Source of the DNA: Streptomyces calvus
Lineage (GTDB): Bacteria > Actinomycetota > Actinomycetes > Streptomycetales > Streptomycetaceae
Reading direction: 5' to 3'
Assembly: GCF_006782915.1 (NCBI RefSeq)
Contig: NZ_VCNP01000047.1
Span: 124,001 to 188,000, forward strand
Length of the DNA: 64,000 nucleotides
Shown: positions 36,880-46,211 of the stretch, piece by piece
Position numbering within the stretch: the first letter of the stretch is position 1
Layout: each line of letters begins with the position of its first letter
The notes under the pieces: generated by a model
Databases searched by the model: none
What the model was told of the DNA's origin: nothing
The model's input: the letters and a program-made list of their open reading frames with translations, nothing else
Translations under genes and position numbers: made by a program

Positions 36880-38601
36880 ATGGCGAACCGCCAGCAGCCC
36901 AGCCCCATGCCGATCCACAAGTACGGCCGCTACGAGCAGGTCGACATTCCGGACCGCACCTGGCCGGACAAGCGCATCACCACCGCCCCCCGCTGGCTCT
37001 CCACCGACCTGCGCGACGGCAACCAGGCCCTGATCGACCCCATGTCGCCCGCCCGCAAGCGGGCCATGTTCGACCTGCTGGTCAAGATGGGCTACAAGGA
37101 GATCGAGGTCGGCTTCCCTGCGTCCGGCCAGACCGACTTCGACTTCGTCCGCTCGATCATCGAGGACCCGGACGCCATCCCGGACGACGTCACCATCTCC
37201 GTACTGACCCAGGCCCGCGAGGACCTGATCGAGCGCACGGTGGAGTCCCTGAAGGGCGCCAGGCGGGCCACCGTCCACCTGTACAACGCCACCGCCCCGG
37301 TCTTCCGCCGCGTCGTCTTCCGCGGCTCCAGGGACGACATCAAGCAGATCGCCGTCGACGGCACCCGGCTGGTCATGGAGTACGCCGAGAAGCTGCTGGG
37401 CCCGGAGACCGAGTTCGGCTACCAGTACAGCCCGGAGATCTTCACCGACACCGAGCTGGACTTCGCGCTGGAGGTCTGCGAGGCGGTGATGGACGTCTAC
37501 CAGCCCGGCCCGGGCCGCGAGATCATCCTCAACCTGCCCGCCACCGTCGAACGCTCCACCCCCTCCACGCACGCCGACCGCTTCGAGTGGATGCACCGCA
37601 ACCTCTCCCGCCGCGAGCACGTCTGCCTGTCGGTCCACCCGCACAACGACCGCGGCACCGCCGTCGCCGCCGCCGAGCTGGCCCTGATGGCCGGCGCCGA
37701 CCGCGTCGAGGGCTGCCTGTTCGGGCAGGGCGAGCGCACCGGCAACGTCGACCTGGTCACCCTGGGCATGAACCTGTTCTCGCAGGGCGTCGACCCGCAG
37801 ATCGACTTCTCCGACATCGACGAGATCCGCCGTACGTGGGAGTACTGCAACCAGATGGAGGTCCACCCGCGCCACCCGTACGTGGGCGACCTGGTCTACA
37901 CGTCCTTCTCCGGCTCCCACCAGGACGCCATCAAGAAGGGCTTCGACGCGATGGAGGCCGACGCGGCCGCGCGCGGCGTCACCGTGGACGACATCGAGTG
38001 GGCCGTGCCGTACCTGCCCATCGACCCCAAGGACGTCGGCCGCTCCTACGAGGCCGTCATCCGCGTCAACTCGCAGTCCGGCAAGGGCGGCATCGCGTAC
38101 GTCCTGAAGAACGACCACAAGCTGGACCTGCCGCGCCGGATGCAGATCGAGTTCTCCAAGATCATCCAGGCGAAGACGGACGCCGAGGGCGGCGAGATCA
38201 CCCCGGCCGACATCTGGGCCGTCTTCCAGGACGAGTACCTGCCCAACCCGCAGAACCCCTGGGGCCGCATCCAGGTCGCCAACGGCCAGTCCACCACCGA
38301 CCGCGACGGCGTGGACACCCTCACCGTCGAGGCCACCGTCGACGGCGTGGAGACCACCCTGGTCGGCACCGGCAACGGCCCGATCTCGGCGTTCTTCCAC
38401 GCACTGCAGGGCATCGGCATCGACGTACGCCTGCTGGACTACCAGGAGCACACGATGAGCGAGGGCGCCTCCGCGCAGGCCGCCTCGTACATCGAGTGCG
38501 CCATCGGCGACAAGGTGCTGTGGGGCATCGGAATCGACGCGAACACCACGCGGGCCTCGCTGAAGGCGGTCGTCTCGGCCGTCAACCGCGCGGCGCGCTG
38601 A
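36880..38601 (+). CDS. leuA: LeuA, 2-isopropylmalate synthase
   Basis: A 573-residue enzyme for the first committed step of leucine synthesis (acetyl-CoA plus 2-ketoisovalerate). Catalytic barrel motifs are STDLRDGNQALIDP, EVGFPASGQTDFDF and LSVHPHNDRGT (metal histidines). The C-terminal LeuA dimer/allosteric domain (about 440-570, GNGPISAFFHAL, DYQEHTMSEGASAQ) gives leucine feedback. The length matches the actinobacterial type-2 form. ATG 36880 has GAGGAG at 36863. It is preceded by its leucine leader. Confidence 0.97.
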   Translation: MANRQQPSPMPIHKYGRYEQVDIPDRTWPDKRITTAPRWLSTDLRDGNQALIDPMSPARKRAMFDLLVKMGYKEIEVGFPASGQTDFDFVRSIIEDPDAIPDDVTISVLTQAREDLIERTVESLKGARRATVHLYNATAPVFRRVVFRGSRDDIKQIAVDGTRLVMEYAEKLLGPETEFGYQYSPEIFTDTELDFALEVCEAVMDVYQPGPGREIILNLPATVERSTPSTHADRFEWMHRNLSRREHVCLSVHPHNDRGTAVAAAELALMAGADRVEGCLFGQGERTGNVDLVTLGMNLFSQGVDPQIDFSDIDEIRRTWEYCNQMEVHPRHPYVGDLVYTSFSGSHQDAIKKGFDAMEADAAARGVTVDDIEWAVPYLPIDPKDVGRSYEAVIRVNSQSGKGGIAYVLKNDHKLDLPRRMQIEFSKIIQAKTDAEGGEITPADIWAVFQDEYLPNPQNPWGRIQVANGQSTTDRDGVDTLTVEATVDGVETTLVGTGNGPISAFFHALQGIGIDVRLLDYQEHTMSEGASAQAASYIECAIGDKVLWGIGIDANTTRASLKAVVSAVNRAAR

Positions 38602-38632
38602 ACAGCCGCTTCGCGGGATCCGAGGGGTCCGT

Positions 38633-38662
38633 CCCCCCGTACCGGCGGGGGGGGGGCCCCCC
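38633..38662 (+). terminator. leuA terminator with a run of ten Gs
   Basis: CCCCCC (38633-38638) can pair with the following G-run (38647-38656), which is itself followed by CCCCCC to 38662. It lies about 30 bases after leuA. Such a run is prone to slippage and to read errors, so its exact length is uncertain. Confidence 0.65.
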
Positions 38663-38789
38663 GTCGTTTCCCGGCCAATTGCTGTGCAGGTCACGGAAAG
38701 GTCTCGTCCGGGGTACTGACTCAGCCTCCCGGATGTGGCTAACATCACGCAAGCGCGGCGATGGTGCTGTGGCCATATGGAGGTGCGAC

Positions 38790-39491
38790 GTGCTGCCAGG
38801 ACGGGGACCCAACGGCCGTGCCGCTGCCACCAGACTGTCCCGCCTGCTGGGCACCCGCACCTCGTGGACGCCGGTCGGCGACGGCGAGTTCTTCTGCCCC
38901 GGCTGCGGCGGCGACCGCAACTACCAGCGGCTGACCGGACACCGCCGCTTCGCGCTGTTCGGCGTGCCGGTGCTGCCGCGCGGCGAGACCGGGCCGGTCG
39001 TCGAGTGCGCGGCCTGCCGCCGCCACTTCGGCACCGACGTCCTGGACCACCCCACCACCACCCGCTTCTCCGCGATGCTCCGCGACGCCGTGCACACCGT
39101 CGCCCTCGCGGTCCTCGCCGCGGGCGGCACCTGCTCCCGCGCCTCCCTGGAAACCGCCACGGCCGCGGTGCGCGCCGCCGGCTTCGACGACTGCACGGAG
39201 GAGCAGCTGGCCGCGCTCGTGGAGGCGCTGGAGGCGGACACCGGCCGCTTCACCGGCGAGCCGTGCGCCGCCGGACTGGCCATCGAGCTGCACGAGGCCC
39301 TCGACCCGCTGGCCCCGCACCTCGCCGCGCCGGGCCGCGAGTCGATCCTCCTCCAGGGCGCCCGCATCGCCCTCGCCGACGGCCCCTACACCCCCGCCGA
39401 ACGCGACGCCCTGACCACCGTGGGCGCGGCCCTCACCATCTGCTCGGACGACGTGACCCGCCTGCTGGCGGCGGCCCGCACACCGTCCTGA
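38790..39491 (+). CDS. Zinc-ribbon protein with TerB-like domain
   Basis: A 233-residue protein. The N-terminal zinc ribbon has FFCPGCGGDRNY and VECAACRRHFG (two CxxC pairs, residues ~35-75). The C-terminal ~120 residues are helical and acidic (ALAVLAAGGTCSRASL, ILLQGARIALADGPYTPAER) as in TerB/tellurite-resistance-like domains. The role is unknown; TerB-like domains are metal-linked or signalling modules. GTG 38790 has GGAGG six bases upstream; the frame upstream has no coding character. The end of the gene lies in the first unit of a tandem array. Confidence 0.78.
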   Translation: MLPGRGPNGRAAATRLSRLLGTRTSWTPVGDGEFFCPGCGGDRNYQRLTGHRRFALFGVPVLPRGETGPVVECAACRRHFGTDVLDHPTTTRFSAMLRDAVHTVALAVLAAGGTCSRASLETATAAVRAAGFDDCTEEQLAALVEALEADTGRFTGEPCAAGLAIELHEALDPLAPHLAAPGRESILLQGARIALADGPYTPAERDALTTVGAALTICSDDVTRLLAAARTPS

Positions 39492-39640
39492 CCGAACCGG
39501 CAGCCCGCCCACCGTCCTGACCGGAAGCACCGGCCCGCGCACCGACCCCTGACCGAATCCAGCGGTCCGCACGCCGTCCTGGCCGAAACGAGCGGCCGGC
39601 ACCCCGTCCTGGCCGAAAGCGGCCGCCCGGCCGCCCGGCG
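39473..39640. repeat. 27-32 bp tandem array spanning the TerB-like gene stop
   Basis: Five units follow the pattern GGCCCGCACACCGTCCTGACCGAA plus a short spacer, with drift (CCTGGCCGAA in later units). The first carries the last codons and TGA of the gene. The gap continues to the GTG at 39708 without a gene. Confidence 0.88.
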
Positions 39641-39707
39641 TCCCGCCCGGCCCGATGCGATGCTGGGATCTCCGGACGGGACAGTGACTCCTCACGGGAG
39701 ACGGGCA

Positions 39708-40673
39708 GTGGCGGACGGCGTGGTGGTGATCGGTGCGGGCGTCGTGGGACTGACCACGGCCGTCTGCCTGGCGGAGTACGGGGTGGACGTGCGGGTCGTC
39801 AGCGACCGGGAACCGGCCGCGACGACCTCGGCGGCGGCCGGCGCGATGTGGGACCCCTACCTGGTGCGGCCCGCCGCGCTGGTGGAGCGCTGGAGCAGCG
39901 CCACGCTCACCGAGCTGACCGCGCTGAGCGAGGACGAGGACAGCGGGATCCGGCTGGTGGAAGGCACCCAGGAGTCCCGAGTCCCGCGCGACCTTCCCGT
40001 CTGGGCGCCGCTGGTCGGCGCCCGCGCCTGCGCCCCCGACGAGCTTCGGCCCGGATTCGTCACCGGGTGGCGCTACCGCGCCCCGGTCGTCGACATGCCG
40101 CGCTACCTCGCCCATCTCGCACGGCGGCTGAAGACGGCGGGCGGGCGCCTGAGCCGCCACCACTACGGCACCCTCGCCGACGCCCTGCGCGAACGGGCCC
40201 CCGTCCTGGTGAACTGCTCGGGCGCCGGGGCGCGTTCCCTGGTGCCCGACCCGTCCCTGGAGCCCGTACGCGGCCAACTGGTCGTCGTCGAGAACCCCGG
40301 TGTCCGGGAGTTCTTCTGCGACGACACCCCGGACGCCGACACCCTCACCTACATCTACCCGCACGCCGGCACCGTCGTCCTCGGCGGCACCGCCGAACCG
40401 GGCCGCGGGGACACCGTCCCGGACGACGAGGCGGCCCGGGGCATCATCGAACGCTGCGTCGCCGTCGAGCCCCGGCTGGCGGGCGCCCGCGTCCTCGAAC
40501 GCCGGGTGGGGCTGCGCCCCAAGCGCCCGGAGATCCGGTTCGAGGAGGAGCGGCTCGGCGCCACCACCGTGCTGCACAACTACGGTCACGGCGGCGGCGG
40601 GATCACCCTCTCCTGGGGCTGCGCACGCGAAACGGCGGAGCGGGTACGGCGGTTGCTGGGCCTCACGCCCTGA
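39708..40673 (+). CDS. D-amino-acid oxidase (FAD-dependent)
   Basis: A 321-residue DAO-family flavoenzyme that deaminates D-amino acids with oxygen. The FAD dinucleotide site VVVIGAGVVGLTTAVCLAEYG opens the protein, followed by SAAAGAMWDPYLV, LVNCSGAGARSL, YIYPHAGTVVLGGT and the C-terminal NYGHGGGGITLSWGCA. Length and motifs fit DAAO or D-aspartate oxidase rather than glycine oxidase. GTG 39708 has GGGAG seven bases upstream. It overlaps the convergent GNAT-membrane gene by 11 bases at its 3' end. Confidence 0.9.
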   Translation: MADGVVVIGAGVVGLTTAVCLAEYGVDVRVVSDREPAATTSAAAGAMWDPYLVRPAALVERWSSATLTELTALSEDEDSGIRLVEGTQESRVPRDLPVWAPLVGARACAPDELRPGFVTGWRYRAPVVDMPRYLAHLARRLKTAGGRLSRHHYGTLADALRERAPVLVNCSGAGARSLVPDPSLEPVRGQLVVVENPGVREFFCDDTPDADTLTYIYPHAGTVVLGGTAEPGRGDTVPDDEAARGIIERCVAVEPRLAGARVLERRVGLRPKRPEIRFEEERLGATTVLHNYGHGGGGITLSWGCARETAERVRRLLGLTP

Positions 40674-41892
40674 TCTGCCACTGCCCGCGCCGCTTGGCGA
40701 TCCCGCCCTCCGGACCGCGGCGGACGAGATACAGCCACGTCCGCACCGCGAGCGTGACGATCAGCAGCAGCGTCCAGGGCCAGCTCACCGAACCGGTGGT
40801 CACCGCGGCGGCACCGAACAGCGGGGACACCGCGGTGAGCACCATCAGCGTGGCGCCCGGCCCGGTGTTGCGGAACCGGTGGGCGATGGAGAACTCGGAC
40901 CACTCGTAGCCGGCGATCGAGACGCTCACCACCAACGCCAGGACCATCGTCATCCACCGGCTGTGGCTCACCCCGGCGAAGATGACCGGCAGCGAGATCA
41001 GGAACGGCAGCACACCGCCGTACTCGGACAGGACGTTGCCCCATTTCATGATCCGGCCGAAGGAGTTGGCGCGGATCCGGGCCAGCTCGCCGGAGGCACT
41101 CGCGTAGACGATCAGCGACAGCATGGTGCTGAAGGTCGCGCCGATGAGGACCAGCCGCACGTCGTCGGGGAACCGGTCCGACGTGAAGGAGATGCCCAGC
41201 AGGAACGTGATGGCGGCCAGCAGCGACCCGGAGAAGGCGATGCCCGCCGCCGCCTCCCCGGACTGCAGGGACGCGGGGTCGTCCCGTTCGAAACGGGTGA
41301 TCTCGAAGGCCGGGCCGTCGGCCAGGGTGACCAGTCCGGTCACCGCGTGGTCGTCCGGCGCCAGCGAATCGGCGAGCTGTTCCGGCAGCGCGGTCGGCAC
41401 CAGGTGGCGGGCGTCGGGGTCCACGTAGTCGACACGCAGCTTGTGCTGGTACTGGATACGCGGCCCGCCGCCGGCCCCGCCGGACCGGAAGACACGCGTC
41501 CCGATGAACCCGCACGCCAGCAGGAAACGAGCGGAGTCCAGATCTCCGATGCCGATGACGGCGGAGATCGTGGGCCGCTCCCCGGGTGTCCGCGCCGCCT
41601 CGTCGAGAACGTCCTTCACCAGCCGGGCGCCCACTCCCCGCAGGCGCGCACCGGGGGCGACGGCGACCACGGACACCCGCAGATGACCGGACGAGGGCGA
41701 CTCGGCGGCCGTGCATCCCACCACGGCCCCGTCCACCTCGGCCACGCGCACCAGACCGTGCCGTACGCAGTGTTCCAGGGCCCGGGGCGGCGGCGCGGCC
41801 TCCGCCTCGCACCACGACGCCAACAAGGCGTGCAGTCCGGGTAATTCGGACGGAGCGGCCGGTCTGGTGGACACCGTGGTCATGGACGTCAT
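40663..41892 (-). CDS. GNAT acetyltransferase fused to a six-helix membrane domain
   Basis: A 409-residue protein. Residues ~5-165 look like a GNAT N-acetyltransferase (VRVAEVDGAVVGCTAAES, then the acetyl-CoA loop VVAVAPGARLRGVGARLVKD). A linker follows, then about six transmembrane helices (GSLLAAITFLLGISF, LVLIGATFSTMLSLIVYA, VLPFLISLPVIFAGV, MVLALVVSVSIAGY, LMVLTAVSPLFGAAA, WTLLLIVTLAVRTWLYL) and a basic tail. The order cytosolic acetyltransferase then membrane anchor is uncommon. The substrate is unknown. ATG 41892 is the start. Confidence 0.8.
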   Translation of the reverse strand: MTSMTTVSTRPAAPSELPGLHALLASWCEAEAAPPPRALEHCVRHGLVRVAEVDGAVVGCTAAESPSSGHLRVSVVAVAPGARLRGVGARLVKDVLDEAARTPGERPTISAVIGIGDLDSARFLLACGFIGTRVFRSGGAGGGPRIQYQHKLRVDYVDPDARHLVPTALPEQLADSLAPDDHAVTGLVTLADGPAFEITRFERDDPASLQSGEAAAGIAFSGSLLAAITFLLGISFTSDRFPDDVRLVLIGATFSTMLSLIVYASASGELARIRANSFGRIMKWGNVLSEYGGVLPFLISLPVIFAGVSHSRWMTMVLALVVSVSIAGYEWSEFSIAHRFRNTGPGATLMVLTAVSPLFGAAAVTTGSVSWPWTLLLIVTLAVRTWLYLVRRGPEGGIAKRRGQWQIRA

Positions 41893-42078
41893 GCATAGCC
41901 CACGCCACCGACCTCCGGCAATGGCCTGTTCCGGCCCGCTACTCCCCGGGGAGTACCGCCCCCTCGCCGTCACCCGCGGCAGTACCGCGCAACTCGGCCT
42001 CACGCCCGACGTTCCGTGTCCGTCGTGCCGGAAGTCTGGAGGGCGACTCAGACGTCCGACCGGAGGGGAGCCCGTTCC

Positions 42079-44163
42079 ATGGGGGCCGCAATGACACGCA
42101 TACGGCGGCGACGCGCCGTGCCCTGGGTGGTGGTCGGCCTGTGGCTGGCCGCGCTGGTGTTCGTCGGGCCGCTGGCCGGCAGGTTCGGCGAGGTCCAGCA
42201 GAACCGGGCCGTCGACTATCTGCCCGACAGCGCCGACTCCACCCAGGTGGCCCGGATCCAGGAGGAGTTGCCCGGCGGCGAGTCCACCGACCTGGTGCTC
42301 GTGTACCACCGGGACGGCGGGCTGACCGCCGCCGACCGGAGTGCGGCCGCCGCGCAGGTCGCCGAGGTCGAGGACGCCTACGAGCTGTCGCAGCCGCCCC
42401 GGGGCGTCCCGTCCGGGGACGGCGACACCCTCATGTACGCGGTCTCCAGCACCCAGCCGGGCCAGGACGAGGACGCCCGGGACGCGTTCGTCGACGGGGT
42501 GCGCGAGATCACCGTGGGCACGGGCGGGCTGAGTGCCGAGGTCGGAGGGCCCGGCGCGCTCAACACCGACATGGGCACGGTGTTCGAGACGATCGACGGC
42601 ACCCTGCTGCTGGCCACGCTCGCCGTCGTCACCGTGCTGCTCGTGCTGATCTACCGCAGCCCGTTCCTGTGGCTGGTGCCGCTCGCCGTGGCGGGCGTCG
42701 CCACCGCCCTGGCCATGGCCGTCGGCTACGGACTGCACGCACTGTTCGACGTCACCGTCACCGGGCAGAGCGGCGGCATCATGACCGTCCTCGTCCTGGG
42801 CGCCGGCACCGACTACGCGCTTTTGCTGATCTCCCGCTACCGGGAGGAACTGCGCCGCCACGAACGGCCGTACGACGCGATGAGTGCCGCGCTGCGCGGC
42901 TGCGGACCGGCGGTCCTCGCCTCCTCCGGCACGGTCGCCGCCGGGCTGCTGTGCCTGCTCGCCGCCGACCTCAACAGCAGCAGCGGCATGGGCCCGGTCG
43001 GCATGGTCGGGGTGCTCGCCGCGCTGGTCGCGATGACGACGCTGCTGCCCGCGGTGCTCGTGCTGCTCGGCCGGCGCGTGTTCTGGCCGCTGATCCCCGC
43101 CTTCGGCAGCGCGCCCAGGGCCCGCCGGTCACTGTTCGCCGTCATGGGCACCTCCGCCGCGCGCCGGCCGGCGGCCGTCCTCGCGGGCGGCGCCGCACTC
43201 CTCGGCGCGCTGGCCCTCGGCACGCTCAACCTGACCGGCGACCTCAAGCAGGAGGACTCCTTCACCGACCGGCCGGAGTCCATCACCGCCCTGCAGACCC
43301 TGGAGCGGGAGTATCCCGAGCGCAGCACCCGCCCGCTCACCGTGATGGCGCCGGCCGACCGGGCGGACGCCGTACTGGAGCGGGCCCGTGGCACCGAGGG
43401 AGTCGCCGAGGCGGCCGCGGGACGCAGCGGCGGCGGCTGGACCGAGATCTCCGTGTTCGCCACCGCCGCACCCGAGTCGGCGGGCGAGACCCGCACCATC
43501 GAGGCGCTCCGCGACGGCCTCGACGGCGACGGTCTCGGCGCGCACGTCGGCGGCCCCAGCGCGCAGCGGCTCGACCTCGCCGCCAGTGAGGCCCGCGACC
43601 GTTCGGTGATCGTGCCGCTGGTGCTCGCGGCCGTGTTCGGGATTCTCGTGGTGCTGCTGCGCAGCCTTGTCGCGCCGCTGCTGCTGCTGGCCGCGGTGGT
43701 CGCCGTGTGGGGCGCGGCCCTCGGTCTCGGCGGGCTGGTCTTCGAGCCGCTGTTCGGCTTCGCCGGCACCGACCCGGGGCTCGGGCTGCTGTCGTTCGTC
43801 TTCCTGGTCGCCCTCGGTGTCGACTACGGCATCTTCCTGATGCACCGGATGCGGGAGGAGTCCCTCAACGGCGCCGAACCCGAGGCCGCCGCGCTCACCG
43901 CGCTGCGCACCACCGGCGGGGTGATCGCCTCCGCGGGCGTCGTGCTGGCCGCGACCTTCGCGGTGCTCACCACCCTGCCGCTGGTGGGCCTGGTCGAACT
44001 CGGCTTCGTCATCGCGGCCGGCGTCCTCCTGGACACCTTCCTCGTCCGCACCTACCTGGTGACGACGGCGAGCGTGCTGCTGCGCCGCCGGATGTGGTGG
44101 CCCGGCCGGCTGTCCCGGGCACCGGAGCCGGCCGTACGCGAACGGCAGCCGGAACCGGTGTAG
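42079..44163 (+). CDS. MMPL family RND transporter
   Basis: A 694-residue membrane protein with the two-fold RND/MMPL plan: helix 1 (PWVVVGLWLAALVFVGPLAG), an extracytoplasmic domain, five helices, a second domain (~400-510) and five more helices. Core motifs are GAGTDYALLLISRYREELRR and ALGVDYGIFLMHRMREES. Family members export lipids, siderophores or drugs with proton motive force. ATG 42079 has GGAGGGGAG eight bases upstream. The downstream two-component system may regulate it, though a terminator separates them. Confidence 0.92.
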   Translation: MGAAMTRIRRRRAVPWVVVGLWLAALVFVGPLAGRFGEVQQNRAVDYLPDSADSTQVARIQEELPGGESTDLVLVYHRDGGLTAADRSAAAAQVAEVEDAYELSQPPRGVPSGDGDTLMYAVSSTQPGQDEDARDAFVDGVREITVGTGGLSAEVGGPGALNTDMGTVFETIDGTLLLATLAVVTVLLVLIYRSPFLWLVPLAVAGVATALAMAVGYGLHALFDVTVTGQSGGIMTVLVLGAGTDYALLLISRYREELRRHERPYDAMSAALRGCGPAVLASSGTVAAGLLCLLAADLNSSSGMGPVGMVGVLAALVAMTTLLPAVLVLLGRRVFWPLIPAFGSAPRARRSLFAVMGTSAARRPAAVLAGGAALLGALALGTLNLTGDLKQEDSFTDRPESITALQTLEREYPERSTRPLTVMAPADRADAVLERARGTEGVAEAAAGRSGGGWTEISVFATAAPESAGETRTIEALRDGLDGDGLGAHVGGPSAQRLDLAASEARDRSVIVPLVLAAVFGILVVLLRSLVAPLLLLAAVVAVWGAALGLGGLVFEPLFGFAGTDPGLGLLSFVFLVALGVDYGIFLMHRMREESLNGAEPEAAALTALRTTGGVIASAGVVLAATFAVLTTLPLVGLVELGFVIAAGVLLDTFLVRTYLVTTASVLLRRRMWWPGRLSRAPEPAVRERQPEPV

Positions 44164-44183
44164 CCGCCCGCGACCCGACCAAG

Positions 44184-44210
44184 GGCGCCCCTCCCTGCCG
44201 GAGGGGCGCC
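44184..44210 (+). terminator. Terminator after the MMPL gene
   Basis: GGCGCCCCTCC and GGAGGGGCGCC form a perfect 11-bp stem with a five-base loop, 20 bases after the MMPL stop. The next start is 22 bases later, so readthrough or a promoter within the hairpin area would be needed for the kinase gene. Confidence 0.75.
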
Positions 44211-44232
44211 GTCCTCCCGGAGGATGGACCCC

Positions 44233-45543
44233 GTGCAGCCGACCACCACGACAGCGGACACCACGACAGCGACCACCACGACAGCGGACCCCGCGGCGAC
44301 GGAACCGGCGGAACCGGCGGCGGCGCGGCTCCGCCTGGGCGAGCGGATCATGGCCGCGGTCAACCGTGACCCGTTGACTGTCCCGCACGCCGTCCGCCAC
44401 GACGCGGTGCTCGCCGTGTGCACGGCCGCGCTGGCCGCTGCCCTGGCGCTGCTCGTCGACCACGGGCGCACACCCGACGCGCTCGGCTGGACCCTGCTGC
44501 TCGCGGCGCACGTCCCGCTGGCCTGGCGGCGGCGCCGGCCGCTGCTGGTGCTGCTGCTGGCGCTGGTGACGGTCGTGCCGTACCACGCCCTGGACTACAG
44601 CCACGCCGCTCCCGTCGCCGGTTCGATGGTCGCCCTCTACTCGGTCGCGTCGACCAGCACGCCCCGGCGCACCCTGGTCATCGGCACCCTGGTCATCGGC
44701 ACGACCCTCACGCTGAACGCGCTCACCAATCCCGACGGTTTCGTGGAGCTGGTCCGCATCACCGGCTGGGTGGTGGCGGTGCTGGTCTTCGGTGTCGACG
44801 TCCGCTTCTACCGCCAGTACGTCGCCGCCATCGTCGAACGCGCCGAGCGGGCGGAACGCACCCGGGAGGAGGAGGCCCGCCGCCGGGTCGCCGAGGAACG
44901 CCTGCGCATCGCCCGCGACCTGCACGACCTGCTCGCCCACAGCATCACCCTGATCGGTGTGCAGACGTCCGTCGCCGCGCACGTCCTGGCCGCCGATCCC
45001 GAGCGGCTCGACCGGGAGACCGTCGCCAAGGCCCTCGACGACATCGCGGAGACCTGCCGGACGGCGCGCGGTGAGCTGCGTACGACGCTGGAGGTGCTGC
45101 GCGACAACGGGTCCGGGGACGCGCGCGGCCCGCTGGCCGGCATCGACGGCGTGCCGGATCTGGTGGAGGCGGCGCGTTCGTCGGGCGCCCGGGTGGAGCA
45201 CGAGGTCCGGGTCGGTGACGCGGTGCCGCCGGCGGTGGGTGCGGCCGTCTACCGTCTGGTGCAGGAGGCGCTGACCAACGCGGTGCGGCATGCCGGGCCC
45301 GAACCGGCGGTCCGGGTCGACCTGCGGGAGGCGGACGGCGTGCTGCGGCTGTCCGTCGTCGACGACGGCACCGGTCCCACGCCCGGTGGCGTTCCCGGCT
45401 TCGGCCTGGTCGGCATGCGGGAACGGGCCCGCAGTGTCGGTGGCACACTCGACGCCGGGCCGCGTGAGGGCGGCGGCTACCAGGTCACCGCGACGCTGCC
45501 GCTCGGCGCGGCGACGCCCGCGACACGGGAGGGAACGGGATGA
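44233..45543 (+). CDS. Two-component sensor histidine kinase (NarL/LuxR type)
   Basis: A 436-residue membrane kinase. A Thr/Ala/Pro-rich N-terminus precedes 4-5 helices (~60-190). The HisKA_3 dimerisation domain has the phosphoacceptor H231 in ARDLHDLLAHS. The HATPase has LVQEALTNAVRHAG and GFGLVGMRERARSVGG. GTG 44233 with GGAGG nine bases before is preferred over ATG 44224, which touches the ribosome site. The stop overlaps the regulator start (ATGA), so the two genes form a pair. The signal is not recognisable. Confidence 0.92.
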   Translation: MQPTTTTADTTTATTTTADPAATEPAEPAAARLRLGERIMAAVNRDPLTVPHAVRHDAVLAVCTAALAAALALLVDHGRTPDALGWTLLLAAHVPLAWRRRRPLLVLLLALVTVVPYHALDYSHAAPVAGSMVALYSVASTSTPRRTLVIGTLVIGTTLTLNALTNPDGFVELVRITGWVVAVLVFGVDVRFYRQYVAAIVERAERAERTREEEARRRVAEERLRIARDLHDLLAHSITLIGVQTSVAAHVLAADPERLDRETVAKALDDIAETCRTARGELRTTLEVLRDNGSGDARGPLAGIDGVPDLVEAARSSGARVEHEVRVGDAVPPAVGAAVYRLVQEALTNAVRHAGPEPAVRVDLREADGVLRLSVVDDGTGPTPGGVPGFGLVGMRERARSVGGTLDAGPREGGGYQVTATLPLGAATPATREGTG

Positions 45544-46202
45544 CCGTCCGCGTGCTGCTCGCCGACGACCAGACGCTGGTGCGGGAGGCGTTCGCGATGC
45601 TCGTCGAGTCGGCACCCGACATGGAGGTCGTCGGGCAGGCGGCCACCGGCCGGCAGGCGGCGGAACTGGCCCGCACGGAGCGGGCCGACCTGGTCGTCAT
45701 GGACATCCGGATGCCGGACCTCGACGGCATCGAGGCGACGCGTCTGATCGCGGCCGACGACGATCTCGCCGGTGTGAAGGTGCTGGTCCTCACCACCTAC
45801 GACACCGACGAGAACATCGTGGACGCGTTGCGCGCCGGCGCGTCCGGGTTCCTGGTGAAGGACACCCGGCCCGCCGAACTGCTGGACGCGATCCGTACGG
45901 TGGCCGCCGGGGAGGCGCTGTTGTCGCCGGGGCCGACGGCCCGGCTGATCGAGCGGTTCCTGCGCAGTCCGGCCGCGCCGCCGACCGCCGGTCCCGAGTG
46001 CCTGTCGGACCGGGAGCGGGAGGTGCTGGCGCTGGTCGCGCGCGGCTTGAACAACACGGAGATCGCCGAGTCGTTGGGACTGAGTCCGCTCACCGCGAAG
46101 ACCCACGTCAGCCGCATCATGGGCAAGCTCGGCGCGCGGGACCGGGCCCAACTGGTCATCGTGGCGTACGAGTCGGGGCTGGTGACGCCCGGCGGTTCGT
46201 GA
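45540..46202 (+). CDS. LuxR-type response regulator
   Basis: A 220-residue regulator, partner of the kinase before it. The receiver has the acidic pair at 9-10 (LLADDQTL), phospho-Asp55 in VVMDIRMPD, and LVLTTYDTDE with FLVKDT. The GerE/LuxR helix-turn-helix covers LSDREREVLALVARGLNN and LSPLTAKTHVSRIMGKL. It likely controls the upstream MMPL transporter or its own operon; this is inferred from order only. Confidence 0.95.
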   Translation: MTVRVLLADDQTLVREAFAMLVESAPDMEVVGQAATGRQAAELARTERADLVVMDIRMPDLDGIEATRLIAADDDLAGVKVLVLTTYDTDENIVDALRAGASGFLVKDTRPAELLDAIRTVAAGEALLSPGPTARLIERFLRSPAAPPTAGPECLSDREREVLALVARGLNNTEIAESLGLSPLTAKTHVSRIMGKLGARDRAQLVIVAYESGLVTPGGS

Positions 46203-46211
46203 ACCGGCGGC

